Source of the DNA: JAWXCE01 sp033764775
Lineage (GTDB): Bacteria; Pseudomonadota; Alphaproteobacteria; Rhizobiales; Rhodomicrobiaceae
Length of the DNA stretch: 64,000 nt
NCBI GenBank assembly: GCA_033764775.1
Contig: JANRIQ010000002.1
Coordinates: 62,001-126,000 of the forward strand
Direction: 5' to 3'
In this document: positions 27,176-34,962 of the stretch, in pieces
Position numbering within the stretch: the first letter of the stretch is position 1
How the letters are laid out: each line of letters opens with the position of its first letter
Position numbers and translations under genes: made by a program
The notes under the pieces: generated by a model
What the model saw: only the letters and a program-made list of their open reading frames with translations
The model's database searches: none
What the model was told of the DNA's origin: nothing

Positions 27176-27466
27176 ATGGCTTGGTAGGTTGTTAGCTACG
27201 ATCTCAGACGCGAGGTCACAAGAACCGACTGGTACAAGTTGTACACGGCCTTGAAGGGCGCGGATTATTGCTAGCCCTTGGAGTCGATCTGGATCATCGA
27301 GACACCGCTTACCCCAAGCGGGGTCATAAACGTCTTGGTGTCGAGCGGCATCTTGGATGACAACGACGGCACCGTCGTTTGGAGATTACCGGGGTTGGCG
27401 ACTTCCGTCGCGTCGCAAACCGCGAAGTCCCCACATTGGCTGGAAACGCACTTGGTTCGATCCTGA
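27176..27466 (+). pseudogene. Cas2/SinR-like small protein gene with two in-frame amber codons
   Basis: From the ATG at 27,176 a 96-codon frame runs to TGA 27,464-27,466, interrupted only by TAG at 27,185 and TAG at 27,272. The residues around the stops look conserved: VVSYDLRREVTRTDWYKLY, then DYC-stop-PLESIWIIETPL and GILDDNDGTVV. This is the beta-alpha-beta ferredoxin pattern of the SinR/Cas2-like family of small proteins often carried near mobile elements. Both stops can come from a tryptophan or tyrosine codon by one or two changes. It is probably an inactivated gene, but the absence of frameshifts is notable. Confidence 0.6.
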
Positions 27467-27485
27467 TTTCATATCTTTCTCCAAC

Positions 27486-27513
27486 AAAAAACCCGCCTAT
27501 GTGGCGGGTTTTT
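27486..27513. terminator. Bidirectional rho-independent terminator
   Basis: A-rich run, then AACCCGCC-TATGT-GGCGGGTT hairpin, then a T-run; it is symmetrical and can work in both directions. It ends the plus-strand Cas2-like relic (stop 20 bp upstream) and the minus-strand 56-codon gene, whose TAG stop lies inside the loop. Confidence 0.85.
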
Positions 27514-27667
27514 TCGGTTTCTGTTTTTCGTGTTTCCGAGGCGGTGGCGACTTCGCAACGCGCTTCATGAGCGCGTCTGTCGCGTCTTCGGATTCGTCGC
27601 AGCCTAGCTCGCGGGCGGCTTCCTTGAACTTCTCGTATTGAGTGTTACGCGCAATATTCTTGGACAT
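27497..27667 (-). CDS. Small conserved-looking protein (56 residues)
   Basis: A short gene: ATG at 27,667, 56 codons, TAG inside the terminator hairpin. The protein begins MSKNIARNTQYEKFKEAARE, continues with an acidic stretch (CDESEDATDALMKRVAK) and ends in a Pro/Lys-rich tail (PPPRKHEKQKPKKPA). Small proteins of this pattern are common in alphaproteobacterial plasmids and islands, and their function is unknown. Support comes from the in-frame coding pattern and the terminator at its end. The ribosome site is weak. Confidence 0.6.
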   Translation of the reverse strand: MSKNIARNTQYEKFKEAARELGCDESEDATDALMKRVAKSPPPRKHEKQKPKKPAT

Positions 27668-27780
27668 TTCGAGAACTTACGTTATTTCACCGATCTTGCT
27701 AGACATAGCTAATTTGTATTGCACAATAGTATCTGCGCCTTGATGCGGGACTGCGATACCTGATAACCGATCAAGACCCG

Positions 27781-29241
27781 GTGGGGCGGGCTTCTATGAC
27801 GGAACGTCTGATTGATCTTGTGGATGACCTTCGTAAGCTGCCGGACGAATGCGAATGGTCCGAGCTGAAGTGCAGCAACAGTGACCCTGATGTGATAGGA
27901 AGGCGCGTGTCCGCCCTGTCGAACGGGGCTAGGTTAATGGACAAGCAGAGGGCCTATCTCGTCTACGGCATTGCCGACACGACGAGGGACGTTGTTGGAA
28001 CGAAATTCAAGGGTGCAACATAGAAAGTGAAGGGGCAGCAGCTTCAATTCTGGCTCTCCAAAGAACTCGATCCATGTCCAGAAATCCAATATTTGGAAGT
28101 TGTCCACTCTCAAAAACGTGTCGTTCTCATTGAGATTGCGCCCGCTGTTGGCGTTCCGACGAAATTTAAGTCCGTCGCATACCTCCGGATTGGGGAGGCG
28201 ACCCCAAAGCTGTCCGACCATCCGGAAAAAGAGAAGGCGCTTTGGCGCAAGCTTCAGACCTTCTCGTGGGAAAAAGCTCCGGCGGCGACGTACTTGAGTG
28301 CAGACCGGGTTGTTGATCTTATCGACGTTGATCAGTGCTGTAAGCTTATGGGTGAGCCCCAGCCGCGCGACATTGAAGATGCAATATCCTTCTTGTCTGA
28401 CAACAGACTAATCCTTCCGGACGTGGGTTCGAAATGGAATGTCACGAACAAGTGCGCGGTACTGTTCGCAAGACGTCTGTCTGACTTCCAGTCTTTGGAA
28501 CGGCGTCAAATTCGGCTAATCCAGTACGGCGACGAGGGGCGCGTGAATGCAATTAAGGAACTGCCGATTCCGGCTGGATATGCGTTGTCGTTTGAGAGTC
28601 TAATTGACGCCGTTGTCGCAATGGTCAGCCGAGAGGACATAGGTACGTTGCGGCTGAAGCGCGAACTTGTGCCACGGGTAGCGATACGTGAAGCGGTCGC
28701 GAACGCAATGATTCACCAAGACATGCTGATCACGGCATCGGTTCCGATGGTTGAAGTATTTCCAAACCGGGTGGAAATCAGGAACCCTGGCGAGCCGCTT
28801 ATCGAGACAGCGCGATTTATCAATGCGCCTCCGCAATCGCGTAACGAAGATATCGCTTCACTGATGAGGCGTATGGATATATGCGAGGAGCGTGGTAGCG
28901 GCATTGATCGTATCGTATCGATTGCAGAAGAAAATAATCTGCCGCCCCCAGAGTTTAGCCGCCAAGACGGCATGACAAGAGTTGTCCTTTATGGACCGCA
29001 GCCGGTTACTGCGTGGGCTAAATCTGACTTGGTGAGAGCGTGCTTCCAGCATGCTTGCTTGTTGGTTCAAAATGGGAAGAGGGCTACTAACGCTAGTCTC
29101 AGGGCGCGTTTAATGTTGGAAGATACTCAGTCAGCCCAAGTGTCCCGTATCTTCAAAGATGCGCTGAAGGAAGGTTGCATTAAGCTGGCCGATCCCGCCG
29201 CCCCTAAGGGCGGATACGTTCCTGATTTCAAGGCGGGGTAG
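27781..29241 (+). pseudogene. AlbA-type putative DNA-binding ATPase gene with one in-frame amber codon
   Basis: Two open segments, 27,781-28,023 and 28,027-29,241, lie in the same frame, separated only by TAG at 28,021. Together they make a 486-codon protein. It has an N-terminal AlbA_2/Schlafen-like domain (ESEWSELKCS-type strand as ECEWSELK, GARLMDKQRAYLVYGI) and a C-terminal GHKL-like ATP-binding part (ALREAVANAMIH-type as AIREAVANAMIHQD, FPNRVEIRNPG, ERGSGIDRIV). A winged-helix tail completes it. The family is known as RNA-binding or transcriptional regulators with AlbA_2 domains and also occurs in phage-defence islands. Either the gene is inactive or the amber codon is read through. The downstream part could restart at GTG/ATG near 28,030. 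Confidence 0.75.
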
Positions 29242-29242
29242 G

Positions 29243-29350
29243 ATTTGCTGGTGATTTGCTTGCGGCCCGATATGTCTCCTATGGCATATTCATAACCCTG
29301 CAAAATCAATACGTTATGTGTCGTCCAAAGATTTGCCTGTGATTTGCTTG
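29243..29350. repeat. Pair of 20-bp imperfect direct repeats (att-like)
   Basis: ATTTGCTGGTGATTTGCTTG at 29,243-29,262 and ATTTGCCTGTGATTTGCTTG at 29,331-29,350 agree at 18 of 20 positions. Each also contains two ATTTGC words, so there are four in total. They lie just after the AlbA-type gene and right at the point where the IS1595-type transposase loses similarity. They look like recombination sites or insertion scars. Confidence 0.5.
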
Positions 29351-29834
29351 ATGCTTTTGGGGTCATGGCGCCGTCCCTTTTGCCGATGAAAGTTTCGTCG
29401 ATCTCCACAGGATTACCGTGGCCGCCCATAGGAGTGAAATTCTTGGACGCCATCGCTTCGCGCAGGCGGTGTCCCATGAACCACGCGGCCTCGTAGCTGA
29501 TTTCCAGAACGCGGTGGAGCTGGTGGGCGCTGATGCCCTTCTTGGAAGCGCAGAGCAAGTGAGCGGCTTGGAACCACTTGTGCAGCGGAACGTGGCTGGA
29601 CCCGAAAACCGTGCCGACGCGAACCGTGAATTGCTTTCGGCAACGGCCGCACTTTTTCAAACCGTGGCGGACAACGCCTTCCGGGTTTTTCTTGGAAGGC
29701 TCGGAACGGACGCCTTCCAACGCATAGATGCGCTCTTTGCCTTGGCAGTGAGGGCAAACCGGGCCGTTCGGCCAAAGAAGCTCTTCCAGCTTCTTAAAGG
29801 CCGCCGCTTCATCGTGAAAGTGTGCTTTGCTCAA
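29340..29834 (-). pseudogene. Truncated IS1595-type transposase
   Basis: The N-terminal 155 residues are a clear IS1595-family transposase. They include a zinc ribbon (CPHCQG, then CGRC), KQFTVRVGTVFGSSHVPLHKW, ASKKGISAHQLHR, and the first catalytic Asp region (PVEIDETFIG). Beyond that the frame continues only into unrelated residues, so the rest of the DDE domain is missing. The break coincides with the 20-bp direct repeats. The start is a TTG. It cannot be active, and no terminal inverted repeats were identified. Confidence 0.75.
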
Positions 29835-29991
29835 AATAGATATAAGGCATATCCTTCAACCTTATGCCTCTAATACAAGAAATCAGATTGGGTGTATCAC
29901 CTGATAATCGCCTAATTTTTCGTGCGCAAAACTTTTTGTTGGACAATAACGTCATTCTCTTTAAGCAAAAAATATGAAATAGGCCCGTGCG

Positions 29992-30408
29992 ATGAGCGAT
30001 TGTTTAAACAACATTCGGCGCAAAAACTTTCAGCGCTTGGCTGCCGAAGAGGCGGACCTGGAGCGTCTGGCGCGAAAACTCGGGTACAGCCCTCATTATC
30101 TGGCGGCGCTCAGGGCAGGGCGCAAAGCGATGACGGCAAGGGCCGCGCGCCGCATCGAAGCGCGGCTGCGCCTTCCGGGATATTGGCTGGACGAGCCGCA
30201 CACCGATCATGCCCTCGACCCGTCGCGCCCCGTCCATCGGTTGCGCATGCAAACCGCCATCGAGGGCCTCCACGAGCTGATGGACCGCGGGCTTGAGCTC
30301 AGCCTCACAGAATACCTCAAGGCGCTCTCCGCCATCTACCTCGCCTCTTTAACCCATCCGACGGCAGACTTTATCTCGCTTGATCCGCGCCTTTCCCCCG
30401 TGGGGTAA
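29992..30408 (+). CDS. Helix-turn-helix regulator, second of two paralogues
   Basis: A 138-residue protein. The N-terminal helix-turn-helix (NFQRLAAEEADLERLARKLGY, then YLAALRAGRKAMTARAARRIE) and linker YWLDEPHTD precede the helical RGLELSLTEYLKALSAIYLASL segment. The architecture and several identical positions match the gene at 26,547, but overall identity is low, so the duplication is old or they entered separately. It could bind as a heterodimer with its paralogue. The upstream gap (29,835-29,991) is AT-rich and probably holds its promoter. Confidence 0.75.
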   Translation: MSDCLNNIRRKNFQRLAAEEADLERLARKLGYSPHYLAALRAGRKAMTARAARRIEARLRLPGYWLDEPHTDHALDPSRPVHRLRMQTAIEGLHELMDRGLELSLTEYLKALSAIYLASLTHPTADFISLDPRLSPVG

Positions 30409-30589
30409 ACGCTCCTGCGGCGTCCGTCGCGCGCAGGCGGGGCGAGGGGCGGGGAAGAACACCCTTCTTGCCGCTGTGTCGCGAAAAACACATCCTGAGC
30501 GGAGCATAGGCCTCAACCGACCGGATATGCTGATAATGATCGACCCCGCAGCCGATCCACCCCACTCTCGGCCAAAAAAGGGGATGTTT

Positions 30590-30907
30590 ATGTCGAGACT
30601 TGTGCTTCTGGTGGTTTTCAGCAACTTGTTCGCTATGGTGCCCGCCCTCGCGAAAAATGCAAAAGAAACGCCGGAAAGCCCCGCTTTGACCTATGTGGTA
30701 TTGGGGCCGGCGTCTTCCGCGGACATCCACGCACACGGACACTGCAAGACAATCATCAACCGGCTCAAGAAAACCCCGGTGATGATCCCTGTCGCCGACG
30801 CCAAGATATGGCTTGAGTTCAAAGACCGCAATGAAATAGGGGTCAATTCTTGCGCGTTCAAGTACAATATAATATTCTACGGTGAACAGGAAGAAAGTCT
30901 GCAGTAA
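30590..30907 (+). CDS. Small exported protein, unknown
   Basis: A 105-residue protein with a signal peptide (MSRLVLLVVFSNLFAMVPALA). The mature part is alpha/beta in pattern with two cysteines (GHCKTII, NSCAFKY) that could form a disulfide in the periplasm. The ATG at 30,590 is chosen because AAAAGGGG lies six bases upstream and the signal peptide starts there. The frame is open further upstream without coding character. It may be linked to the exported repeat protein that follows 114 bp later on the same strand. Confidence 0.65.
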   Translation: MSRLVLLVVFSNLFAMVPALAKNAKETPESPALTYVVLGPASSADIHAHGHCKTIINRLKKTPVMIPVADAKIWLEFKDRNEIGVNSCAFKYNIIFYGEQEESLQ

Positions 30908-31021
30908 TAACATGATATTTCACGCCGCAGACATTAATGAATTCTTAACGCCTACGTGCGATACTGAAAGAGAAGAAACCGAAAACTGGTCCAGCGTCCG
31001 GAGCGGCGCAAACGGAGGGTT

Positions 31022-32302
31022 GTGGGCGTAAGCAGTCGCAGGCGATTGACACGGAAAGGACGGCAAATAAGCCGTTTTGCGGCGCTCGTCGTGGTCGCAG
31101 GGATCGCGGTGGCGATCCTCTGGTCCTCCGGCATCCATGCGCAGACCTGGGATATCGACAACACCGACCCGACCGGGGTCTGGGCCGTCCAAAATGATAA
31201 ATCCAAAGTCCAACGCAGCTCGTCCCGCATCATCCGCGGCGTCACCCCCAACGCAGGCCGGCAATGCGGCACGGTCACCAACAGCTTACCCGACCGGGAT
31301 TATTTCATCCCGCTGAAAGACGCCGACTGGCAAAACTTCGTTGGCAAGGCCGAGGCGGGGCAGGTGCCAGGGGTGACCTTCACGAATATGGACTGTAACC
31401 CCCCGGCGAACTGCCCCGCCGGAACCGCGAACTGGGCGGACGGCGCCAGCACTTGCTCAGCTGCCCTTGTCGCAATGACACATAACGAGAGCGGCGAGGC
31501 CACGAATACAGCCGCCGGTTACACAGGCTCGGCGACGGTGACCTGCAAAAACGGCGCATACCAATACGCCGCCGCAAGCTGCATCCCGAACGATGCCACG
31601 CCTGATGCTTTCACCTTTAATGATGTGACGGCGGCAGCCGCTTCGACGCTTACCACCTCCAATATCGTGCAGATTACGGGCATCAACGCGTCGACGCCGA
31701 CCGGCATCAGCGGTGGTTCCGCAAGCTACCGGATCTGCGCCGATGCGACCTGCTCAACAAACCCAGAGTTCACAACGAGCAGCGGCGCGATCACTCACAA
31801 CCAATACCTGCAACTTCGCTTGACAAGCGCGGCGAGCGACTCGGCTACGGTGTCGACAACCATGAGCGTCAACGGCGTGACGGACGTGTGGAGCGTGACG
31901 ACGGTAACTGGCGACACGGCCCCTGATGCGTTTACCTTCGCGCATACCAAGAATGTCGAACGCTCGACCCAAACCAACAGCGGTATCGTGCAAATCACTG
32001 GGATCAGCGCCCCGGCCGCCATTAGCATCTCGGGCGGGGGCCCCGGCGGCTATGGTCCCCGTGGTAACAACGGCCCGACCGCAAGCTACCGTGTTTGCGC
32101 GGATCGGTTTTGCTCCACAGACCCATCCTTTACGACCGGCGGCGGTACCATTAGCAACAACCAATATCTGCAATTGCGCACAAACAGCTCAAGCTCAAAT
32201 AACACCACAGTTTCAACAACAGTAACGGTAGGTGGGGTGACTGCAAAGTGGGATCTGACGACGGGAGCATGCGGCACTAGAGGTTGTACTGCAAACATGT
32301 AA
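31022..32302 (+). CDS. Exported protein with two beta-sandwich repeat domains
   Basis: A 426-residue protein. A basic N-terminus and one hydrophobic segment (ALVVVAGIAVAILW, ending SGIHAQ) form a signal peptide or anchor. Residues 40-190 are a Cys-containing head (CNPPANCPAGTANW is typical of extracellular repeat proteins). Then come two copies of a repeat of about 100 residues: DAFTFNDVT / DAFTFAHTK, VQITGI, ISGGSASYRICADATC / ISGGG...ASYRVCADRFC, NQYLQLR, TVSTT, and VWSVTT / KWDLTT. The second copy carries a Gly/Pro-rich insertion (GGYGPRGNNGP). The repeat belongs to a common bacterial surface beta-sandwich type. The start is GTG or ATG near 31,022. It lies upstream of a membrane spermidine-synthase-like gene and may be its partner. 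Confidence 0.75.
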   Translation: MGVSSRRRLTRKGRQISRFAALVVVAGIAVAILWSSGIHAQTWDIDNTDPTGVWAVQNDKSKVQRSSSRIIRGVTPNAGRQCGTVTNSLPDRDYFIPLKDADWQNFVGKAEAGQVPGVTFTNMDCNPPANCPAGTANWADGASTCSAALVAMTHNESGEATNTAAGYTGSATVTCKNGAYQYAAASCIPNDATPDAFTFNDVTAAAASTLTTSNIVQITGINASTPTGISGGSASYRICADATCSTNPEFTTSSGAITHNQYLQLRLTSAASDSATVSTTMSVNGVTDVWSVTTVTGDTAPDAFTFAHTKNVERSTQTNSGIVQITGISAPAAISISGGGPGGYGPRGNNGPTASYRVCADRFCSTDPSFTTGGGTISNNQYLQLRTNSSSSNNTTVSTTVTVGGVTAKWDLTTGACGTRGCTANM

Positions 32303-32380
32303 CGAACGTTAAACGCCGGGGCAACGTCAGGGAGTTCAAGGGCCTGGCGTCCACCGCCTGCCGGCCCCGCAACAACAGTT

Positions 32381-33958
32381 ATGATCATCTATTCTTCCAC
32401 CGCGTATCTCGGAATGCCCAATATTGCCTTATCATTCATCACGGGCCTCATCACCCTGGGCCTACAGTTCGTTTTCAACCGGCTGATATTCTTCTACGTC
32501 GTGAATACTGATTATGCGACAGTGAGCGTGATCAGCCTGCATCTAATCGGGTTTCTGGTCGGCGCGCTGTTGGCGGGCAAAGCGCCATTGCGATGGCGGC
32601 GATATAGGGAAACGCCCGCAAGGCCTGAAAGGAAAAGCCATGCGCCTGCCATGCCTGTGGTGGCGCTTGCCTTACTGCCCCCGCTGGTGATGCTTTCCTA
32701 CACCGTGACATGGCGCTACGGCCTGGATCTCCTGCCTATTCTAGGCGTGCTCTCGGTGCTCGGACTTTCTGCATTCACGATTGCGCTGCTTGGCGGGTAT
32801 ATCATCGCCCGGCTGATGGCGGGGCAGGAGACGGGCGCGCGCTCGACCTTTATTCTGATCGCCGACACGGCGGGCTCCGTTTTCGGGGCCGTGCTTGCCG
32901 GGTTCTGGCTGCTTCCCTATTATGGGCTCAATGTCTCGTTCCTTGTTTTTGCCGGGTTGGCGGCACTCCTTGCGCTGTTCGCCCTGCCGCGCGGGCGTTT
33001 TCTGGTGCCGGGCGCATGTGCGTTCTGCGGAGCGCTGTTCTTACTGCCCTCACTAGACCGAGCCAATGCCCGGTTGCGCGCCGAGGGGTTTCCGCTGATG
33101 TATCATAACACAAGTTACGCCGAGCTGGTGGCGAGCCAGCATTCTCCCATGGGTGTTCTCTCGGTCGTGCGGGACCGGAAGGGGCAGAGCCAGATGCTGC
33201 ATATCGACAATATGCCGCTTTGCTCGCTCGCGATGGATGGCAGCGATCTTAAAAGCTGGAGTGAGTATGAAATCGGGCGCTTTCCCGCCGAATTCGTCGC
33301 GCACAACGGCGCGGCCGCGCCCCGTGTTGTGGTGGTGGGGCTCGGTTGCGGCCTCACCCTTGCCGGAGCCTTACGGGAATTACCGCCAGACGCCGCCGTC
33401 ACAATGGTTGAAGTCAACCCGGATATGCCGAAAATGAGGGCGCATTTCGCCCCTGTTACAGGCGATCCCCTGGCCGATCCTCGCGTGACGTTGGTGATTC
33501 AGGACGGGTTTAAGTTCTTCATGCAGGGCGAGGGAAGGGAGGGGACACACGACGCGGTTATTGTCGATATTACCTGGATGCGCGATGCGACCCTGACCCA
33601 TCTGTTCGCCTATGAATTTTTCACGAAAATCCGCCAAACCCTTAAGCCCGGAGGTGTGTTTGCCCTGTGGAACGAGGGCGGATCGCTGGAGGACCCGGTA
33701 GCACATACCGTGTATGCGACGCTGCAGGCCGTGTTTCCTCATGTCGGTGTAAGGGCGGTTTCCGGGAGTTACATCTATTTTGCCGGGAACGACGACACGA
33801 TACTCAAAGCTATGCCGGCGAAGGATCAGGACCTGACCAAACGTCTGCGCATGGCATCCGCCGGAGCGCCGCTCAACACGCTCGACAACCTGGTGCTCAA
33901 TTACCTTATCTTCGGCCGTGGCCAGGGTATGTATTCTTGGAAAAGCTATGTCAATTAG
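32381..33958 (+). CDS. Membrane-bound spermidine-synthase-like protein
   Basis: A 525-residue fusion. The first 225 residues contain about seven membrane helices. The soluble C-terminal half (250-525) has a spermidine-synthase/methyltransferase Rossmann fold. It has an MLHIDNMP strand, the glycine loop VVVVGLGCGLTL, the acidic VEVNPDM at the end of strand 2, a DPRVTLVIQDGFKFF segment and DAVIVDITW. Such fused transporters-synthases are widespread and mostly uncharacterised; the nucleotide-like substrate would be decarboxylated S-adenosylmethionine or S-adenosylmethionine. Synthesis of a polyamine at the membrane, or modification of an exported partner, are both possible. It is 78 bp downstream of the exported repeat protein gene. 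Confidence 0.8.
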   Translation: MIIYSSTAYLGMPNIALSFITGLITLGLQFVFNRLIFFYVVNTDYATVSVISLHLIGFLVGALLAGKAPLRWRRYRETPARPERKSHAPAMPVVALALLPPLVMLSYTVTWRYGLDLLPILGVLSVLGLSAFTIALLGGYIIARLMAGQETGARSTFILIADTAGSVFGAVLAGFWLLPYYGLNVSFLVFAGLAALLALFALPRGRFLVPGACAFCGALFLLPSLDRANARLRAEGFPLMYHNTSYAELVASQHSPMGVLSVVRDRKGQSQMLHIDNMPLCSLAMDGSDLKSWSEYEIGRFPAEFVAHNGAAAPRVVVVGLGCGLTLAGALRELPPDAAVTMVEVNPDMPKMRAHFAPVTGDPLADPRVTLVIQDGFKFFMQGEGREGTHDAVIVDITWMRDATLTHLFAYEFFTKIRQTLKPGGVFALWNEGGSLEDPVAHTVYATLQAVFPHVGVRAVSGSYIYFAGNDDTILKAMPAKDQDLTKRLRMASAGAPLNTLDNLVLNYLIFGRGQGMYSWKSYVN

Positions 33959-34259
33959 GTGCGCAGTTTCCATAACGTATATTATGCGACTTTTACGCAT
34001 GACCAATGATTTATATGGATATTTCCGCCCCTCTGAGTAGACTTTGAAAAACGCGGGAAAATAAACCGCTGAAAAACATAGAAAATAGACTTACCTGTTT
34101 TTCGAAATTATGGAAAATACCTAACCGAGTTACCGCGCCTCGCGAGTTCGGGCCCATAACCTACGTGTGGCCTTATAACGTGTGAACACCCGTCTATCAC
34201 CACTTTACATTGCACTCAAACGAACCTATAGTCGGCTAGTCAGCAACTGGTCGAAAACC
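33959..34259. other. Intergenic region before the toxin-antitoxin pair
   Basis: About 300 bp, AT-rich around 33,970-34,110, with no gene. It contains a segment (34,108-34,138) resembling one that follows the toxin gene (34,924-34,954). It probably holds the antitoxin promoter. Confidence 0.4.
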
Positions 34260-34505
34260 ATGCGTACGATCCCTGCATCCGAGGCTAAAACTCGCCTCGC
34301 CGAGCTGCTGAACGATGTGGAGCGTGGCGAAACCATCATCATCACCCGCCACGGACGTGCGATAGCACGCATCGAGCCTGAAGCTGCGCCCGCTCTGGAA
34401 GCGCGCCGGGTTGCCATCGAGCAGCTCAAGGCGTTCCGCGCGACCATGCCGCATCTGTCCCTCGATGAGTTTCTCGAAGGCCGCCACGAAGGCCACCGCT
34501 ATTGA
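34260..34505 (+). CDS. Phd/YefM-type antitoxin
   Basis: An 81-residue antitoxin. The Phd/YefM fold is visible in MRTIPASEAKTRLAELLNDVERGETIIITRHGRAIARIEP (described here in two parts: MRTIPASEAKTRLAELL and GETIIITRHGRAIARI). A C-terminal helix binds the toxin. ATG 34,260 is chosen because it begins the conserved strand; the frame is open to 34,182. The TGA overlaps the next ATG by one base, so the two genes are translated together. It neutralises the PIN toxin and represses the operon. Confidence 0.85.
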   Translation: MRTIPASEAKTRLAELLNDVERGETIIITRHGRAIARIEPEAAPALEARRVAIEQLKAFRATMPHLSLDEFLEGRHEGHRY

Positions 34506-34903
34506 TGGCCTTCGTCATCGACACCTCCGTCCTCGCGGCTTGGCTCCTTCCCGACGAAATGCCTCCCGCTGCACTCGATGCCTTGGCGCGGCTTGAGCAC
34601 TCCGGCGCGTTCGCACCGGCAATCCTCTGGTACGAGGTTCGCAACCTGCTCATCAGCAACGAGAAGCGAGGCCGTCTCTCAAAGGAGCAGGCGGACACCG
34701 CGCTGAGCCGCGCTACGGCCCTCCCCATCACCCTCGACCACACACCCGAAACCGCCGCTACAATCGCCCTGGCACGAACCTACCGCCTCACCATCTATGA
34801 CGCAGCATATCTCGAACTCGCGCTCCGCCGGGGTGTTCCGCTTGTCACGCTGGATGCCGCGCTTGCCCGCGCAGCCGCCGCAAAAGGCGTGCTGATCCAC
34901 TGA
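34505..34903 (+). CDS. vapC: VapC-type PIN-domain toxin
   Basis: A 132-residue PIN-domain ribonuclease toxin. The acidic catalytic residues are Asp6 (FVIDTSV), Glu44 (WYEVRN), Asp99 (YDAAYLELA) and Asp117 (LVTLD). Typical family members cleave tRNA or rRNA in the cytoplasm when the antitoxin is degraded. The ATG overlaps the antitoxin stop by one base. The combination of a Phd-type antitoxin with a PIN toxin is well known. Length and active site are intact, so the pair is probably functional and stabilises the island. Confidence 0.9.
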   Translation: MAFVIDTSVLAAWLLPDEMPPAALDALARLEHSGAFAPAILWYEVRNLLISNEKRGRLSKEQADTALSRATALPITLDHTPETAATIALARTYRLTIYDAAYLELALRRGVPLVTLDAALARAAAAKGVLIH

Positions 34904-34962
34904 CGCCTCACGGCTTGCTGAAACATGGAAAGTGCCTGACCCCGTTGCCCGCGCGGGGCGGC

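Noticed and set aside
27176..29241. A wholly recoded element where TAG always means an amino acid
   Set aside because: The nearby 56-residue gene and several other genes end in TAG at sensible places, so a general reassignment is not supported; only local suppression stays possible.
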